NCBI RefSeq assembly: GCF_020736705.1
Contig: NZ_CP085990.1
Location: forward strand, 1,178,001 to 1,242,000
Origin: Psychrobacter sanguinis
GTDB lineage: Bacteria > Pseudomonadota > Gammaproteobacteria > Pseudomonadales > Moraxellaceae
Reading direction: 5' to 3'
DNA length: 64,000 nucleotides
A model generated the notes under the pieces. It saw only the letters and a program-made list of their open reading frames with translations. It was not told where the DNA came from and ran no database searches. A program made the translations under genes and the position numbers. Below are positions 1 to 10,866 of the stretch, one piece after another. Positions within the stretch are counted from its first letter, which is position 1, and each line of letters opens with the position of its first letter.

Positions 1-3
1 ATT

Positions 4-894
4 ATGAGCTATCAGCAACAGCTAGAGCGTATCAAAAACGACACAGGTTTTATCGCAGCTTTGGACCAAAGTGGCGGCAGTACTCCTAAAGCGTTACGTA
101 TGTATGGCGTAGAAGAAAGCGAATATTCAAACGATGATGAAATGTTTGCTAAAGTTCATGAAATGCGTACGCGTATTATGACTTGTGAAACTTTTGACAG
201 TGAGCGTGTTTTAGGGGCAATTCTGTTTGAAGACACTATGGACCGTGAAGTAAATGGTAAGCCTACTGCTAACTATCTATGGGAAGATAAAAATATCGTT
301 CCTTTTTTAAAAGTGGATAAAGGTCTTGCTGATGAGATGGATGGCGTTCAAGTTATGAAGCCAATGCCTGAGCTTGATAGCCTATTAGACAAAGCGAAGA
401 AATTCCCAATCTTTGGCACAAAAATGCGCTCTGTTATTCACAAAGCTACTCAAGATGGTATCGAGACTGTGGTTCAACAGCAATTTGATGTGGCTAAGCA
501 AATCCTATCAAAAGGCTTAATGCCAATCGTTGAGCCAGAAGTGAACATTGAGAGCGAAGAAAAAGCACAATGTGAAATACTTTTGAAAGATGAAATCCTT
601 CGTAACCTTGATCGTTTAGACGGTGATCAACAAGTTATGCTTAAGCTATCTTTACCTGAAGAGCCAGGTTTCTATAGTGATTTAATAAACCATCCAAAAG
701 TTCTTAAAGTAGTAGCGCTATCGGGTGGCTATAGCCGTGATGAATCATGTGAGCGTCTATCACAAAATCCAGGTATGATTGCTAGCTTCTCACGTGCTTT
801 CACTGAAGGTTTGTCAAAATCACAAACTGACGAAGAGTTTGCAGCAACTATCGATGCATCTATCGATAAAATCTATAACGCCTCTAAAGTATAA
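4..894 (+). CDS. fda: Class I fructose-bisphosphate aldolase
   Basis: This 296-residue protein is a class I (Schiff-base) fructose-1,6-bisphosphate aldolase of the short bacterial type. It interconverts fructose bisphosphate with glyceraldehyde phosphate and dihydroxyacetone phosphate in cytoplasmic glycolysis and gluconeogenesis. The N-terminal ALDQSGGSTPKAL segment is typical of the family, and Lys-214 in MLKLSLPEE is the likely Schiff-base lysine. The length matches the family. The ATG at base 4 is taken as the start because the sequence begins there in register with the family, although the ribosome binding site lies outside the window. A strong hairpin follows. Function is inferred from family recognition. 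Confidence 0.93.
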   Translation: MSYQQQLERIKNDTGFIAALDQSGGSTPKALRMYGVEESEYSNDDEMFAKVHEMRTRIMTCETFDSERVLGAILFEDTMDREVNGKPTANYLWEDKNIVPFLKVDKGLADEMDGVQVMKPMPELDSLLDKAKKFPIFGTKMRSVIHKATQDGIETVVQQQFDVAKQILSKGLMPIVEPEVNIESEEKAQCEILLKDEILRNLDRLDGDQQVMLKLSLPEEPGFYSDLINHPKVLKVVALSGGYSRDESCERLSQNPGMIASFSRAFTEGLSKSQTDEEFAATIDASIDKIYNASKV

Positions 895-950
895 ATAACT
901 CAAATAAGACAACTGCTTTAACAGCAAGCCTTATTTAATCAGTATAAAAA

Positions 951-986
951 AAGCTTGAATTCCTATAGAAGGATTCAAGCTTTTTT
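951..986. terminator. Bidirectional terminator between fda and thiC
   Basis: Inverted arms AAGCTTGAAT and ATTCAAGCTT enclose a short loop, with an A-run before and a T-run after. It can end transcription of the aldolase on the plus strand and of thiC on the minus strand. Confidence 0.85.
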
Positions 987-1026
987 GTTGTTTAATTTTA
1001 AAATTTTGTAGATTAGCTTTTAATGG

Positions 1027-3360
<2,334 letters not shown>

Positions 3361-3486
3361 ATGACTTTCCTACGGCGGTATTAACCGCATCAGGTTCAAC
3401 GGGTGATGTCTCAGCAGACGCTTTTTTAGAGACAGTAGCGAGTAGTAATGCTACTAGTTAAAAAAGAAGGTCTGCACCCCGAGTCT
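3361..3486 (-). promoter_or_regulatory. TPP riboswitch (THI element)
   Basis: Read on the minus strand, the segment contains the conserved TPP aptamer blocks in order: ACTCGGGGTGC, then GCTGAGA, then ACCCGTTGAACCTGAT, then GGTTAATACC followed by GCGTAGG-like sequence. The variable P3 arm is extended by a long stem closed by runs of T and A. It lies upstream of thiC and should lower thiC expression when thiamine pyrophosphate is abundant. This class is well established. How the aptamer acts across the long leader is not evident. Confidence 0.96.
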
Positions 3487-3599
3487 TAATGATCGTGATG
3501 ATAGGGCTATCTTATCAAACTTTGAAAACATTAACAGTGCTCAATTCAACTAAAGCTCACTTCAATTAAACTATCACTACTCCAAACCTTCTCTCCATA

Positions 3600-3628
3600 A
3601 AAAACGCCAACTTAATAGTTGGCGTTTA
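3600..3628 (-). terminator. Terminator after the RlpA-family gene
   Basis: Stem arms AACGCCAAC and GTTGGCGTT with a six-base loop are followed on the minus strand by a T-run, 37 bases beyond the stop codon of the rlpA-like gene. Confidence 0.8.
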
Positions 3629-3664
3629 TCGAATTGGCGCGGTGACATAAGGACAATACCGAGG

Positions 3665-4015
3665 CTACTTGCCCCTTCTTAACACTTCCACATCTACTTT
3701 GCATAAGTTACAGCTAATCATCTGATTGGCTTTTTTGGATAAGTCGATAATACGACCTGGCTTAAATGGACCACGGTCATTGATTTTAACGACCACGGAT
3801 TTGTTGTTATTTAGGTTAGTTACTTTTACTTTGGAACCAAAAGGAAGCGATTTATGAGCTGCAGTCATCGCATACATATTATAAATAGCGCCAGATGCAG
3901 TCTTTTTACCATGGAAGCCTGGACCATACCACGAGGCCATACCTGCATTGGCGGGCACTGTTAACATCGTAGCTAACATCAGCGTAAATGGCATAAAAAG
4001 TTGGTGGTGGTTCAA
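3665..4015 (-). CDS. RlpA-family protein with IS-disrupted N-terminus
   Basis: This is a small exported protein with a double-psi beta-barrel of the RlpA (rare lipoprotein A) family, whose members act on septal peptidoglycan. Family hallmarks are [33 protein letters not shown] and KINDRGPF followed by RIIDLS. An IS1-family element is inserted after codon 5 of the original gene. Joining the flanks across one copy of the 8-bp duplication restores an ATG at 4806 giving [12 protein letters not shown], a normal signal peptide. As it stands, the frame can only start at a TTG inside the IS terminal repeat (4015, reading [10 protein letters not shown]) or at the internal ATG, and either loses the two lysines of the signal peptide. 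Export and activity are probably impaired, so it may be a pseudogene. Confidence 0.85.
   Translation of the reverse strand: MNHHQLFMPFTLMLATMLTVPANAGMASWYGPGFHGKKTASGAIYNMYAMTAAHKSLPFGSKVKVTNLNNNKSVVVKINDRGPFKPGRIIDLSKKANQMISCNLCKVDVEVLRRGK
3995..4002. repeat. 8-bp target-site duplication, left copy
   Basis: AAAAAGTT borders the left end of the IS1-family element, with an identical copy at 4792-4799. A duplication of 8-9 bp is usual for IS1. Confidence 0.9.
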
Positions 4016-4791
4016 AAAGTAGGCTGAAAAAAAACAGGCTGAGAAATTGATAAAATAGTGAAATGCAAATCACACTATACATCAAATGCCCAGCCTGTCT
4101 AAGTGACAGTATAAAGAAAAATGGCTTCAAAAGCTATGGTAAACAAAACTATAAATGCAAAGACTGCAAACGGCAGTTTATTGGCGACCATGCCTTAACG
4201 TACCAAGGCTGTCACTCCCAAAAAGATAGCAAAATACGCCATCTTATGGTTCGAGGCAGTGGCATAAAAGACATCGCTTGCGTTGAGAGAATCAGCAAAG
4301 GCAAAGTACTGGCCACCCTAAAAAAGTGTCACTACCAAATAACCCCCAAGCAAAGGCAATACGACTGTCTTGAAGTCGATGAGCTTTGGACATTCGTAGG
4401 CAAGAAGACCAACAAACAATGGCTAATTTATGCCTATCACCGTGACACAGGTGAAATTGTTGCCTATGTGTGGGGAAAACGAGACCTTAACACTGTCAAA
4501 AAGCTTAAAGCTAAACTGCAAGCCTTAGGCGTAAGTTGTGCTAGAATCGCTAGTGATACCTGGGATAGCTTTGTTACCGGTTTTAAGGGCTTTACCCAAG
4601 TCATTGGCAAGTTTTTCACGGTCGGTATTGAAGGTAATAATTGCACTATCAGACATCGAGTAAGGCGAGCATTTAGGCGAAGTTGTAACTTTTCTAAAAA
4701 GCTGGAAAATCACTTTAAAGCCTTTGATTTAGCTTTCTTTTACATCAATCATGGATATGTCTAATGTCAGCCTACTTTTTGAACCACCACC
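4003..4791. mobile_element. IS1-family insertion sequence (789 bp)
   Basis: The element is bounded by perfect 25-bp terminal inverted repeats, 4003-4027 and 4767-4791, each starting GGTGGTGGTTCAAAAAGTAG. It is flanked by the 8-bp direct repeat AAAAAGTT. It carries one uninterrupted transposase gene, so it looks complete and recently inserted. The size suits IS1, but the single transposase frame differs from classical IS1, where InsA and InsB are joined by a frameshift. It interrupts an rlpA-like gene. Confidence 0.93.
4063..4764 (+). CDS. IS1-family transposase (single frame)
   Basis: This 233-residue DDE transposase catalyses movement of the surrounding IS. The N-terminus has the InsA-like zinc finger, [13 protein letters not shown] followed by CKDCKRQF, then a helix-turn-helix region. 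The catalytic part resembles InsB: Asp in DELWTFVG, Asp in ASDTWDSF, and a Glu within the [13 protein letters not shown] segment, ending in the basic FSKKLENH region. InsA-like and InsB-like parts are fused in one frame, so no programmed frameshift is needed. The ATG at 4063 lies 36 bases inside the left inverted repeat. It is intact and probably active. Confidence 0.93.
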   Translation: MQITLYIKCPACLSDSIKKNGFKSYGKQNYKCKDCKRQFIGDHALTYQGCHSQKDSKIRHLMVRGSGIKDIACVERISKGKVLATLKKCHYQITPKQRQYDCLEVDELWTFVGKKTNKQWLIYAYHRDTGEIVAYVWGKRDLNTVKKLKAKLQALGVSCARIASDTWDSFVTGFKGFTQVIGKFFTVGIEGNNCTIRHRVRRAFRRSCNFSKKLENHFKAFDLAFFYINHGYV

Positions 4792-4806
4792 AAAAAGTTT
4801 TTTCAT
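4792..4806 (-). pseudogene. Detached 5' stub of the rlpA-like gene
   Basis: The original start codon and codons for MKKLF remain on the far side of the IS, with AGG upstream at good spacing. Reading on into the IS gives a short meaningless peptide that ends within the element. It is the missing beginning of the gene at 3665-4015. Confidence 0.82.
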
Positions 4807-5097
4807 AGGTAATACCTGTAATCTAATGAATGGTTGGAACAAATTAACGCAATAAAATTTTGGAAGAACATCTAGGCGTAGAAGCCTAAGTTGTTAGCAA
4901 AATAAAATTGTCTGCACCAAAACATCGAGAGCGTAGTCTACAGGTCTTAGATTTAGCCCACCTTTCTAATGGGTAAAGATAATGTAAAGATTATAAATGT
5001 CGCATTTTTGGCCATAAGCTCCCATTTACTTTAATTTACTGACAATTCTGTAACAAATACCTTCGCAAAAGTTACGATATTTCCACAATTAATTTAA
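4807..5097. other. Intergenic region between IS/rlpA stub and pstS
   Basis: This stretch is AT-rich with no recognisable gene. It should hold the original minus-strand promoter of the rlpA-like gene. The plus-strand pst control region begins at its right end. Confidence 0.5.
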
Positions 5098-5119
5098 GTT
5101 TCATCAAACTGTCATATTT
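5098..5119 (+). promoter_or_regulatory. Pho box (PhoB-binding site) upstream of pstS
   Basis: Two 7-base half sites, GTTTCAT and CTGTCAT, are spaced 11 bases apart and each is followed by an AT-rich tetramer, as in the PhoB consensus CTGTCAT-N4-CTGTCAT. The position, about 120 bases before the pstS start, suits PhoB activation under phosphate limitation. A possible -10 (CAGAAT) lies about ten bases downstream. Confidence 0.7.
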
Positions 5120-5240
5120 AAACGTCAGAATAACCTCATTCTAATTAAGGGTGCTTTTATCGACTGTGAAGCACTCAAAATCCAGATGGCTCAATTTGAC
5201 ACTCTGCATTTATAACACTTATAACTTTTTAGGAGAGACC

Positions 5241-6410
5241 ATGCGTTATTCACTGTTAGCCGTAGCTGTAGCCAGCGTACTTACTTTATCGGCTTGTAAT
5301 AAATCAGAAAACGATACAGCTGCCACCGACGATACCACAGCCGCTGCCCCTGCCGAAGGTTCTACTTCAGCAGCAACAACCGGTACAGCTTCTGAAGGCG
5401 GCTTTAAGTCAGCTGAAGGCATTGAGATGAATATTACAGGTGCGGGCGCTTCATTCCCACAGCCTATCTATATTAAATGGTCAGCAGATTACAACAAAGA
5501 AACTAAGGGTCAAGTTAACTATCAGTCAATCGGCTCATCTGGCGGCATCAAACAAATTATTTCTAAAACAGTAGATTTCGGCGCATCAGATGCTCCTATG
5601 ACACCTGAAGAGTTAGAAAAAGAAGGTCTTATTCAGTTTCCAACCGTTATCGGTGGTGTGGTTCCTGTTGTTAACCTAGAAGGCGTTGAGCCAGGTCAAC
5701 TAAAGCTAGACGGCGAAACGTTAGCTAATATTTATTTAGGCAAAATTACTAAGTGGAATGATCCTGCGATCGTTGCTTTAAACCCAGATTTAAAACTTCC
5801 TGATACGGCTATTACTACTGTATTCCGTTCTGATGGTTCAGGCACTACTTTTAACTTTACTGATTATCTAGCCAAAGTTTCTCCAGAGTGGAAAGACAAA
5901 ATTGGGGTAGATAAGACAGTTCAGTGGCCTACTTCAGCAACAGGTGTTGGCGGTAAAGGTAACGAAGGCGTAGCTAGTAACGTAACTCGCATGCCAAACT
6001 CAATTGGTTATGTTGAATATGCCTATGCTAAGCAAAACAAAATGTCTCACACTGCTCTAAAAAATGCAGCAGGTAATGTGGTTCAACCTTCAGCAGAAAC
6101 TTTTGCAGCAGCGGGTGACATTGACTGGTCAAAAGAAGAAGGCTTCTACAAAGTCATCACCAACTCTGAAACTGATCAAGCTTGGCCAATTGCAGCAGCG
6201 ACTTTCATCTTAGTTCACAAAAATCCTGAAAACCCACAAAAAGTGGCAGGTGTCTTGAACTTCTTTGATTGGGCTTATACCCGCGGTGACCAAGATGCAA
6301 TGGACTTAGACTATGTACCATTCTCTGATAAAGCAGTGGCTTTATTCAAAGCAAAATGGAATGAAGTAGTTGATAAAGATGGTAAACCTGTTTATACCCC
6401 AGCGCAGTAG
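5241..6410 (+). CDS. pstS: Phosphate ABC transporter substrate-binding protein PstS
   Basis: PstS captures phosphate in the periplasm and delivers it to the PstCA channel. The chosen start gives MRYSLLAVAVASVLTLSAC, a lipoprotein signal ending in the lipobox LSAC, preceded by AGGAGAGACC at proper spacing. The frame is open upstream to 5151 but those codons do not fit a signal peptide. After an Ala/Thr/Glu-rich linker of about 45 residues the family core begins with ITGAGASFPQPIY and contains SIGSSGGIKQI, FGASDAPM and FRSDGSGTTFNFTDYL, all phosphate-binding elements. The protein is 389 residues, longer than the E. coli one because of the linker and lipid anchor. It leads the pst cluster. Confidence 0.95.
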   Translation: MRYSLLAVAVASVLTLSACNKSENDTAATDDTTAAAPAEGSTSAATTGTASEGGFKSAEGIEMNITGAGASFPQPIYIKWSADYNKETKGQVNYQSIGSSGGIKQIISKTVDFGASDAPMTPEELEKEGLIQFPTVIGGVVPVVNLEGVEPGQLKLDGETLANIYLGKITKWNDPAIVALNPDLKLPDTAITTVFRSDGSGTTFNFTDYLAKVSPEWKDKIGVDKTVQWPTSATGVGGKGNEGVASNVTRMPNSIGYVEYAYAKQNKMSHTALKNAAGNVVQPSAETFAAAGDIDWSKEEGFYKVITNSETDQAWPIAAATFILVHKNPENPQKVAGVLNFFDWAYTRGDQDAMDLDYVPFSDKAVALFKAKWNEVVDKDGKPVYTPAQ

Positions 6411-6468
6411 TTCATAGTGCCTTAAAGGCCATTATGAGATTTATTTAGTAATTAACAATGAGGCTGTT

Positions 6469-7419
6469 ATGGCAGATTTACATTCCCAGTTAGCAAAGCA
6501 AAAGCGTTACGATTTCCTTTTTGTCAATGCGACAAAGGCGTTTGCGGTACTGGTATTGTTGTCATTAGGTGGGATTTTACTGTCGTTAATTGTTGGTGCA
6601 TGGCCCAGTATTCAAGAGTTTGGTCTGGGCTTTTACACCAGTAATGATTGGGATACAGTAGGGGACCAATACGGGGCTTTAGCCCCTATTTATGGTACCG
6701 TGGTGACCTCAGTAATTGCTATCTTAATTGCAGTTCCGGTAAGTTTTGGTATCGCCATTTTCTTAACGGAACTGTGCCCTGCCTTTTTGAAGCGCCCATT
6801 AGGTATTGCCATTGAATTATTAGCAGGTATTCCTTCTATTATTTATGGTATGTGGGGCTTATTTATTTTCGTTCCTTTCTTTAGTACTTATATTCAGCCT
6901 TGGTTTATTGAACATGTGGCACCTTTACCAGTGATTGGTAAATTGTTTTCAGGTGCGCCTATTGGCTTAGGCATGTTTACAGCATCTCTAGTGCTGGCCA
7001 TCATGATTATTCCTTTTATCGCTGCCACCATGCGTGATGTGTTCTCAGTAGTACCAGACCTTCTAAAAGAGTCGGCTTATGGTATGGGAGCCACAACTTG
7101 GGAAGTAATGTTTAAGATCATTCTTCCTTATACCAAAGCGGGCGTGGTAGGCGGCATAATCTTAGGTTTGGGTCGTGCTCTAGGTGAAACGATGGCCGTT
7201 ACCTTCTTAATTGGTAACGCTTACAACATCAGTCCAAGTTTATTTACCTCAGGTGTCACTATTACTTCGGCCTTGGCGAATGAGTTCGCAGAAGCAGGCA
7301 GTGAGCTACACTTAGCGTCATTACTACACTTAGGTCTGATTCTGTTTGTTATTACCTTTATCGTACTGTCTATATCAAAATTGATGTTGATGCGTATTGA
7401 TAAAAAAGCAGGTAATTAA
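6469..7419 (+). CDS. pstC: Phosphate ABC transporter permease PstC
   Basis: PstC and PstA together form the inner-membrane phosphate channel. The 316-residue protein shows about six hydrophobic segments, including the first near residues 25-45, and the binding-protein-dependent permease (EAA) loop around [20 protein letters not shown] followed by [12 protein letters not shown]. Its start ATG is at 6469, 58 bases after pstS, so it is probably co-transcribed. Length and motifs match the family closely. Confidence 0.95.
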   Translation: MADLHSQLAKQKRYDFLFVNATKAFAVLVLLSLGGILLSLIVGAWPSIQEFGLGFYTSNDWDTVGDQYGALAPIYGTVVTSVIAILIAVPVSFGIAIFLTELCPAFLKRPLGIAIELLAGIPSIIYGMWGLFIFVPFFSTYIQPWFIEHVAPLPVIGKLFSGAPIGLGMFTASLVLAIMIIPFIAATMRDVFSVVPDLLKESAYGMGATTWEVMFKIILPYTKAGVVGGIILGLGRALGETMAVTFLIGNAYNISPSLFTSGVTITSALANEFAEAGSELHLASLLHLGLILFVITFIVLSISKLMLMRIDKKAGN

Positions 7420-7460
7420 AACGAGAGTTAAAACAACTTAGATTGCTTATTTCGAAAAAT

Positions 7461-7487
7461 TTTATAGCGGCAATATGCCGCTATAAA
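7461..7487. other. Perfect hairpin between pstC and pstA
   Basis: Two 12-base arms, TTTATAGCGGCA and TGCCGCTATAAA, enclose a 3-base loop in the 150-base pstC-pstA gap. No T-run follows, so it is more likely an mRNA stability or processing element, or a partial attenuator, than a simple terminator. Confidence 0.65.
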
Positions 7488-7614
7488 TCCAGTTTTAATA
7501 TCTAATATTAATAATCGAATAATTAAGATTTTGCTAATCAAACACGGTAATGCTTAGCCAATAAATAATGTGGTTTTTAGCCCAGACAGTTTTAGCGAAA
7601 TGGAGAAACAGTTA

Positions 7615-8511
7615 ATGCGTTCAGCTGAAGTCAGTCTCAATCATGGTGCCCGTTTTGAGGACCGCTACAATAAGTCGCTTTATAATAAGCGCCGTTTTGT
7701 TAACAAGTTAGGATTGTTCTTTGCCATTTCAGCAATGGCATTTGGATTATTTTGGTTAACTTGGATATTAGTTACACTATTTATTGAAGGCTTCCAAGCG
7801 CTATTAGACATGCCTGTATTCTTAACAGATACGCCGCCACCGCAGACAGAAGGTGGGTTACGTAATGCTATCGTGGGATCGATTATGTTGGCATTTTCTG
7901 GCTTATTTATTGGTGCCCCTGTAGGAATGATGGCCGGTATTTATCTTGCAGAATTTGCTCAAGGCAGTTGGCTGGGCAAAGTAACCCGTTTTTTAAACGA
8001 TATCTTATTATCAGCACCTTCTATTGTTATTGGTCTATTTATCTACGCGCTAATGGTAAAAGGTCAGCATTTTTCAGGTTGGGCTGGTGCATTGGCTTTA
8101 GCTTTGATTGTAATTCCTGTGGTCGTACGTACCACAGAAAATATGTTGAATCTGGTTCCTAATACCTTGCGTGAAGCAGCTTATGCATTAGGTACACCAA
8201 AGTGGAAATTAGTAACTACGGTTACTGTAAAAGCGGCCCGTGTTGGTTTAACCACAGGTGTCTTATTGGCCTTCGCTCGTATTGCGGGTGAAACTGCGCC
8301 TTTACTGTTCACCGCCTTCAACAATCCGTTCTTTAGTACAGATATGAATCAGGCAATGGCCAACTTACCCAATACTATTTATCAGTTTACTTCTAGTCCT
8401 TATGAAAACTGGCATACCTTAGCTTGGGCAGCAGCATTACTGATTACCATGACAGTACTTATATTAAACATTGTTGCCAGATTAATCGGCGGTAAGGATC
8501 AAAGTCATTAA
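7615..8511 (+). CDS. pstA: Phosphate ABC transporter permease PstA
   Basis: PstA is the second channel subunit of the phosphate importer. The ATG at 7615 is preferred because GGAG sits nine bases before it and the resulting 298 residues match the usual family length. In-frame starts at 7570 (GTG) and 7600 (ATG) have poorer ribosome binding sites. The sequence has a basic N-terminus, about six membrane segments, APSIVIGLFIYAL, and the EAA loop LREAAYALGTPKWKLVTTV followed by ARIAGETAPLL. It lies 195 bases after pstC, the widest gap in the cluster. Confidence 0.95.
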   Translation: MRSAEVSLNHGARFEDRYNKSLYNKRRFVNKLGLFFAISAMAFGLFWLTWILVTLFIEGFQALLDMPVFLTDTPPPQTEGGLRNAIVGSIMLAFSGLFIGAPVGMMAGIYLAEFAQGSWLGKVTRFLNDILLSAPSIVIGLFIYALMVKGQHFSGWAGALALALIVIPVVVRTTENMLNLVPNTLREAAYALGTPKWKLVTTVTVKAARVGLTTGVLLAFARIAGETAPLLFTAFNNPFFSTDMNQAMANLPNTIYQFTSSPYENWHTLAWAAALLITMTVLILNIVARLIGGKDQSH

Positions 8512-8607
8512 CAACGCCACTCTATAAGGTAGTTACTTGATTTTTTATTAATAGATAGACCTAGCTTATTCGTGTAAGCCCAAATATATGAAGCACAGGA
8601 CAAGATT

Positions 8608-9519
8608 ATGACAGATTTAGTAGAGAAAACCCCAGTGAACAAAACTAAAACCACTTCAGAGGGGAGCCTATTGGGTATGCCTATGAATACCGGATCTCAA
8701 ATTGCCCAGCCTGATACGGCCAGTTTTAATAAGCAAACTATGGCAGATATGCCAGAAAATATGCCTAAGGCTAAGTTGGAAGTTCGCGATTTAAACTTCT
8801 ACTATGGTGATTTTAAAGCTCTTAAAAATATCAACATTGATATTCCAGAGAGAAAAGTAACCGCATTCATCGGTCCATCAGGTTGTGGTAAATCTACTTT
8901 ATTACGTACCTTTAACCGTATGTATGACTTATATCCTGGCATGCGTGCTGAAGGTTTGATTAATCTTGATGGTAAAAATATTTTAGATAAGCATATTGAT
9001 GTTAACTTATTGCGTGCTCGTGTAGGTATGGTGTTCCAGAAGCCAACACCATTCCCAATGTCTATCTATGACAACGTTGCTTTTGGCGTACGTCTGTACG
9101 AAAAGCTTAGCAAAGCTGAGCTTGATGAACGCGTAGAATGGGCACTGAAAAAGTCAGCACTTTGGCCTGAAGTAAAAGACAAACTTAAAGCATCAGGCTT
9201 GTCACTTTCAGGTGGTCAGCAGCAGCGTCTATGTATCGCTCGTGGTGTGGCCACTAAGCCAGAAGTATTGCTTCTTGATGAGCCAACGTCTGCGTTAGAT
9301 CCTATTTCAACCGGTGCTATTGAAGATTTGATTGAAGATTTGAAACACGATTATACTATTGCCATTGTGACTCATAACATGCAACAGGCAGCTCGTGTTT
9401 CAGACTATACCGTGTATATGTATTTAGGTGATATGGTTGAGATGGGTGAAACCAATCAAGTCTTTACCAATCCTGCTCAAAAAGCGACCGAAGACTATAT
9501 TACAGGTCGCTATGGCTAA
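8608..9519 (+). CDS. pstB: Phosphate ABC transporter ATP-binding protein PstB
   Basis: PstB hydrolyses ATP to drive phosphate import through PstCA. It shows Walker [10 protein letters not shown] at residues 89-97, the ABC signature LSGGQQQR at 200-207, Walker B LLLDEP at 221-226 and the switch histidine in VTHNMQQA. The 303-residue protein carries about 50 extra N-terminal residues compared with E. coli PstB. This polar, low-complexity extension lies before the conserved [12 protein letters not shown]. An internal start could shorten it, but the ATG at 8608 follows an acceptable AGGACAAG site. Confidence 0.95.
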   Translation: MTDLVEKTPVNKTKTTSEGSLLGMPMNTGSQIAQPDTASFNKQTMADMPENMPKAKLEVRDLNFYYGDFKALKNINIDIPERKVTAFIGPSGCGKSTLLRTFNRMYDLYPGMRAEGLINLDGKNILDKHIDVNLLRARVGMVFQKPTPFPMSIYDNVAFGVRLYEKLSKAELDERVEWALKKSALWPEVKDKLKASGLSLSGGQQQRLCIARGVATKPEVLLLDEPTSALDPISTGAIEDLIEDLKHDYTIAIVTHNMQQAARVSDYTVYMYLGDMVEMGETNQVFTNPAQKATEDYITGRYG

Positions 9520-9624
9520 ACTTAATTTAGTCTAGACAGTCCTTAGAGTTATTAGATAGAGCCAGACGCCAATTTCTATTAGGTTTCTGGCTTTTATATT
9601 ATAAGAGTAATGAGGGAATATTTT

Positions 9625-10365
9625 ATGCCGCTTACTGAAAAGCACTCATCAAGAAGCTTTGATCACGACTTACAGGAATGTATTGATCTTTTCATGACCA
9701 TGGGTCGAATGGCCGCAGAGCAGGTGACTTTGGCCACGCATGCCTTAGTTGATGGTGATGTTGAATTGGCCAAAAAGGTTATTGAGGAAGACACTCAGAT
9801 TAACCAGATGGAAATCAAAGTTGATGAGCTAGTGGTATTATTAGTCGCTAAGCGTCAGCCCACAGCCAGTGATTTAAGATTGGTTATGGCACTAAGCAAA
9901 GGGGTGGTTGATCTGGAACGGGTTGGTGATGAAGCCAGTAAGATTGCCCGTATGGCTTGTAAGCTTAATAAGGAAGGAGTGTCACCCAGAGGCTACTCTG
10001 AAGTTCAGCACTTATCGAATCAGGTTCGGGTGATGTTATTAGAAGCGTTAGAGGCTTTCTTACGTATGGATCCTGAGCAAGCCTTTTCAGTATTGCAAAG
10101 TGATGAAATCGTCAATGAAGAATATCAGTCCGCCAGTCGCTCTTTGATGACCTATGTGATGGAAGACAGTCGTCATGTCTCCAAGGTTATCAATATTTTA
10201 TGGGTGTTACGGGCGTTAGAGCGAGTAGGTGACCATGCTCGAAATATTGCTGAATTAATTATTTACTGCACCAGTGGCAAGGACGTGCGTCATACCGATT
10301 TCTTGACTGTAGAGCAGGCAGTACAAGAAGCATCAAATATCATTGCTTCTCGTAATAACCCCTAA
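9625..10365 (+). CDS. phoU: Phosphate signalling regulator PhoU
   Basis: PhoU links the Pst transporter to the PhoR sensor kinase and keeps the Pho regulon off when phosphate is plentiful. It is a soluble all-helical protein with two PhoU repeats. Visible family motifs are DLRLVMALSKGVVDLERVGDEASKIA and, in the second half, INILWVLRALERVGDHARNIAE. The start at 9625 is chosen because GAGGGA lies seven bases before it; an ATG at 9610 overlaps that site. The resulting 246 residues fit the family. It ends the pst cluster and is followed by a terminator. Confidence 0.95.
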   Translation: MPLTEKHSSRSFDHDLQECIDLFMTMGRMAAEQVTLATHALVDGDVELAKKVIEEDTQINQMEIKVDELVVLLVAKRQPTASDLRLVMALSKGVVDLERVGDEASKIARMACKLNKEGVSPRGYSEVQHLSNQVRVMLLEALEAFLRMDPEQAFSVLQSDEIVNEEYQSASRSLMTYVMEDSRHVSKVINILWVLRALERVGDHARNIAELIIYCTSGKDVRHTDFLTVEQAVQEASNIIASRNNP

Positions 10366-10411
10366 TACTTTACATACAATAAACAGCCAAATAAGAAACT
10401 ATTTTATTATT

Positions 10412-10443
10412 AAAAAAGGAGAGACCGCGGTCTCTCCTTTTTT
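10412..10443. terminator. Bidirectional terminator after phoU
   Basis: This is a perfect 32-base palindrome with arms AAAAAAGGAGAGACCG and its complement. It can end both the pst cluster on the plus strand and yggX on the minus strand. Confidence 0.9.
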
Positions 10444-10482
10444 ATGGTGCTAGTCTTTATGACTTTAAATTTAGCACTTTAA

Positions 10483-10779
10483 TTATTTCTCAGACTCTGG
10501 TGTCCATCCTTGTGGACGTTCATAGTCCGCATTGTCTAAAAATTTTTCACGCTGTTCAGTGATAAATTTCTTAGCTTCTGGATTAATCATGCTCAAGTGG
10601 TTTTCATTAATAAGCATAGTTTGTAATTCTAACCACTCATCCCATGCTTTTTTCGAAACAGTATTTTGAATCTCTTCGCCTTTTTTGTTAGGGAATGGTG
10701 GGTTTGGCATTTTGGGCAAATCTTGCTTATATTTACGGCAAAATACCATATTCGCTTTTGGATCAAAAGTAGCTGTCAT
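10483..10779 (-). CDS. yggX: Fe(2+)-trafficking / oxidative damage protection protein YggX
   Basis: The 98-residue cytoplasmic protein belongs to the YggX family, which is linked to iron handling and protection of iron-sulfur enzymes from oxidants. Conserved features are [11 protein letters not shown] near the N-terminus with its single cysteine, [11 protein letters not shown], and the [14 protein letters not shown] helix. The usual length is about 90 residues. The ATG at 10779 follows AGGATAGG. In many relatives yggX neighbours mutY; that gene is not seen here. Confidence 0.95.
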   Translation of the reverse strand: MTATFDPKANMVFCRKYKQDLPKMPNPPFPNKKGEEIQNTVSKKAWDEWLELQTMLINENHLSMINPEAKKFITEQREKFLDNADYERPQGWTPESEK

Positions 10780-10866
10780 TGTCCTATCCTATGTTAATGA
10801 TGAAAGTATATGTTAAAGATAAAGGTATGCTTTAAGACCGAATTCTAAACGGTGCCGACGCTTCGC

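Noticed and set aside
3906..4130. Minus-strand open frame running from the IS1-family element into rlpA
   Set aside because: It is a different frame from the RlpA domain and codes for no known pattern; it arises by chance from the insertion junction.
5123..5128. A third Pho half site (ACGTCAG) downstream of the pstS Pho box
   Set aside because: Its spacing is 13 bases instead of 11 and it matches the half site poorly, so only the 5098-5119 pair was kept.
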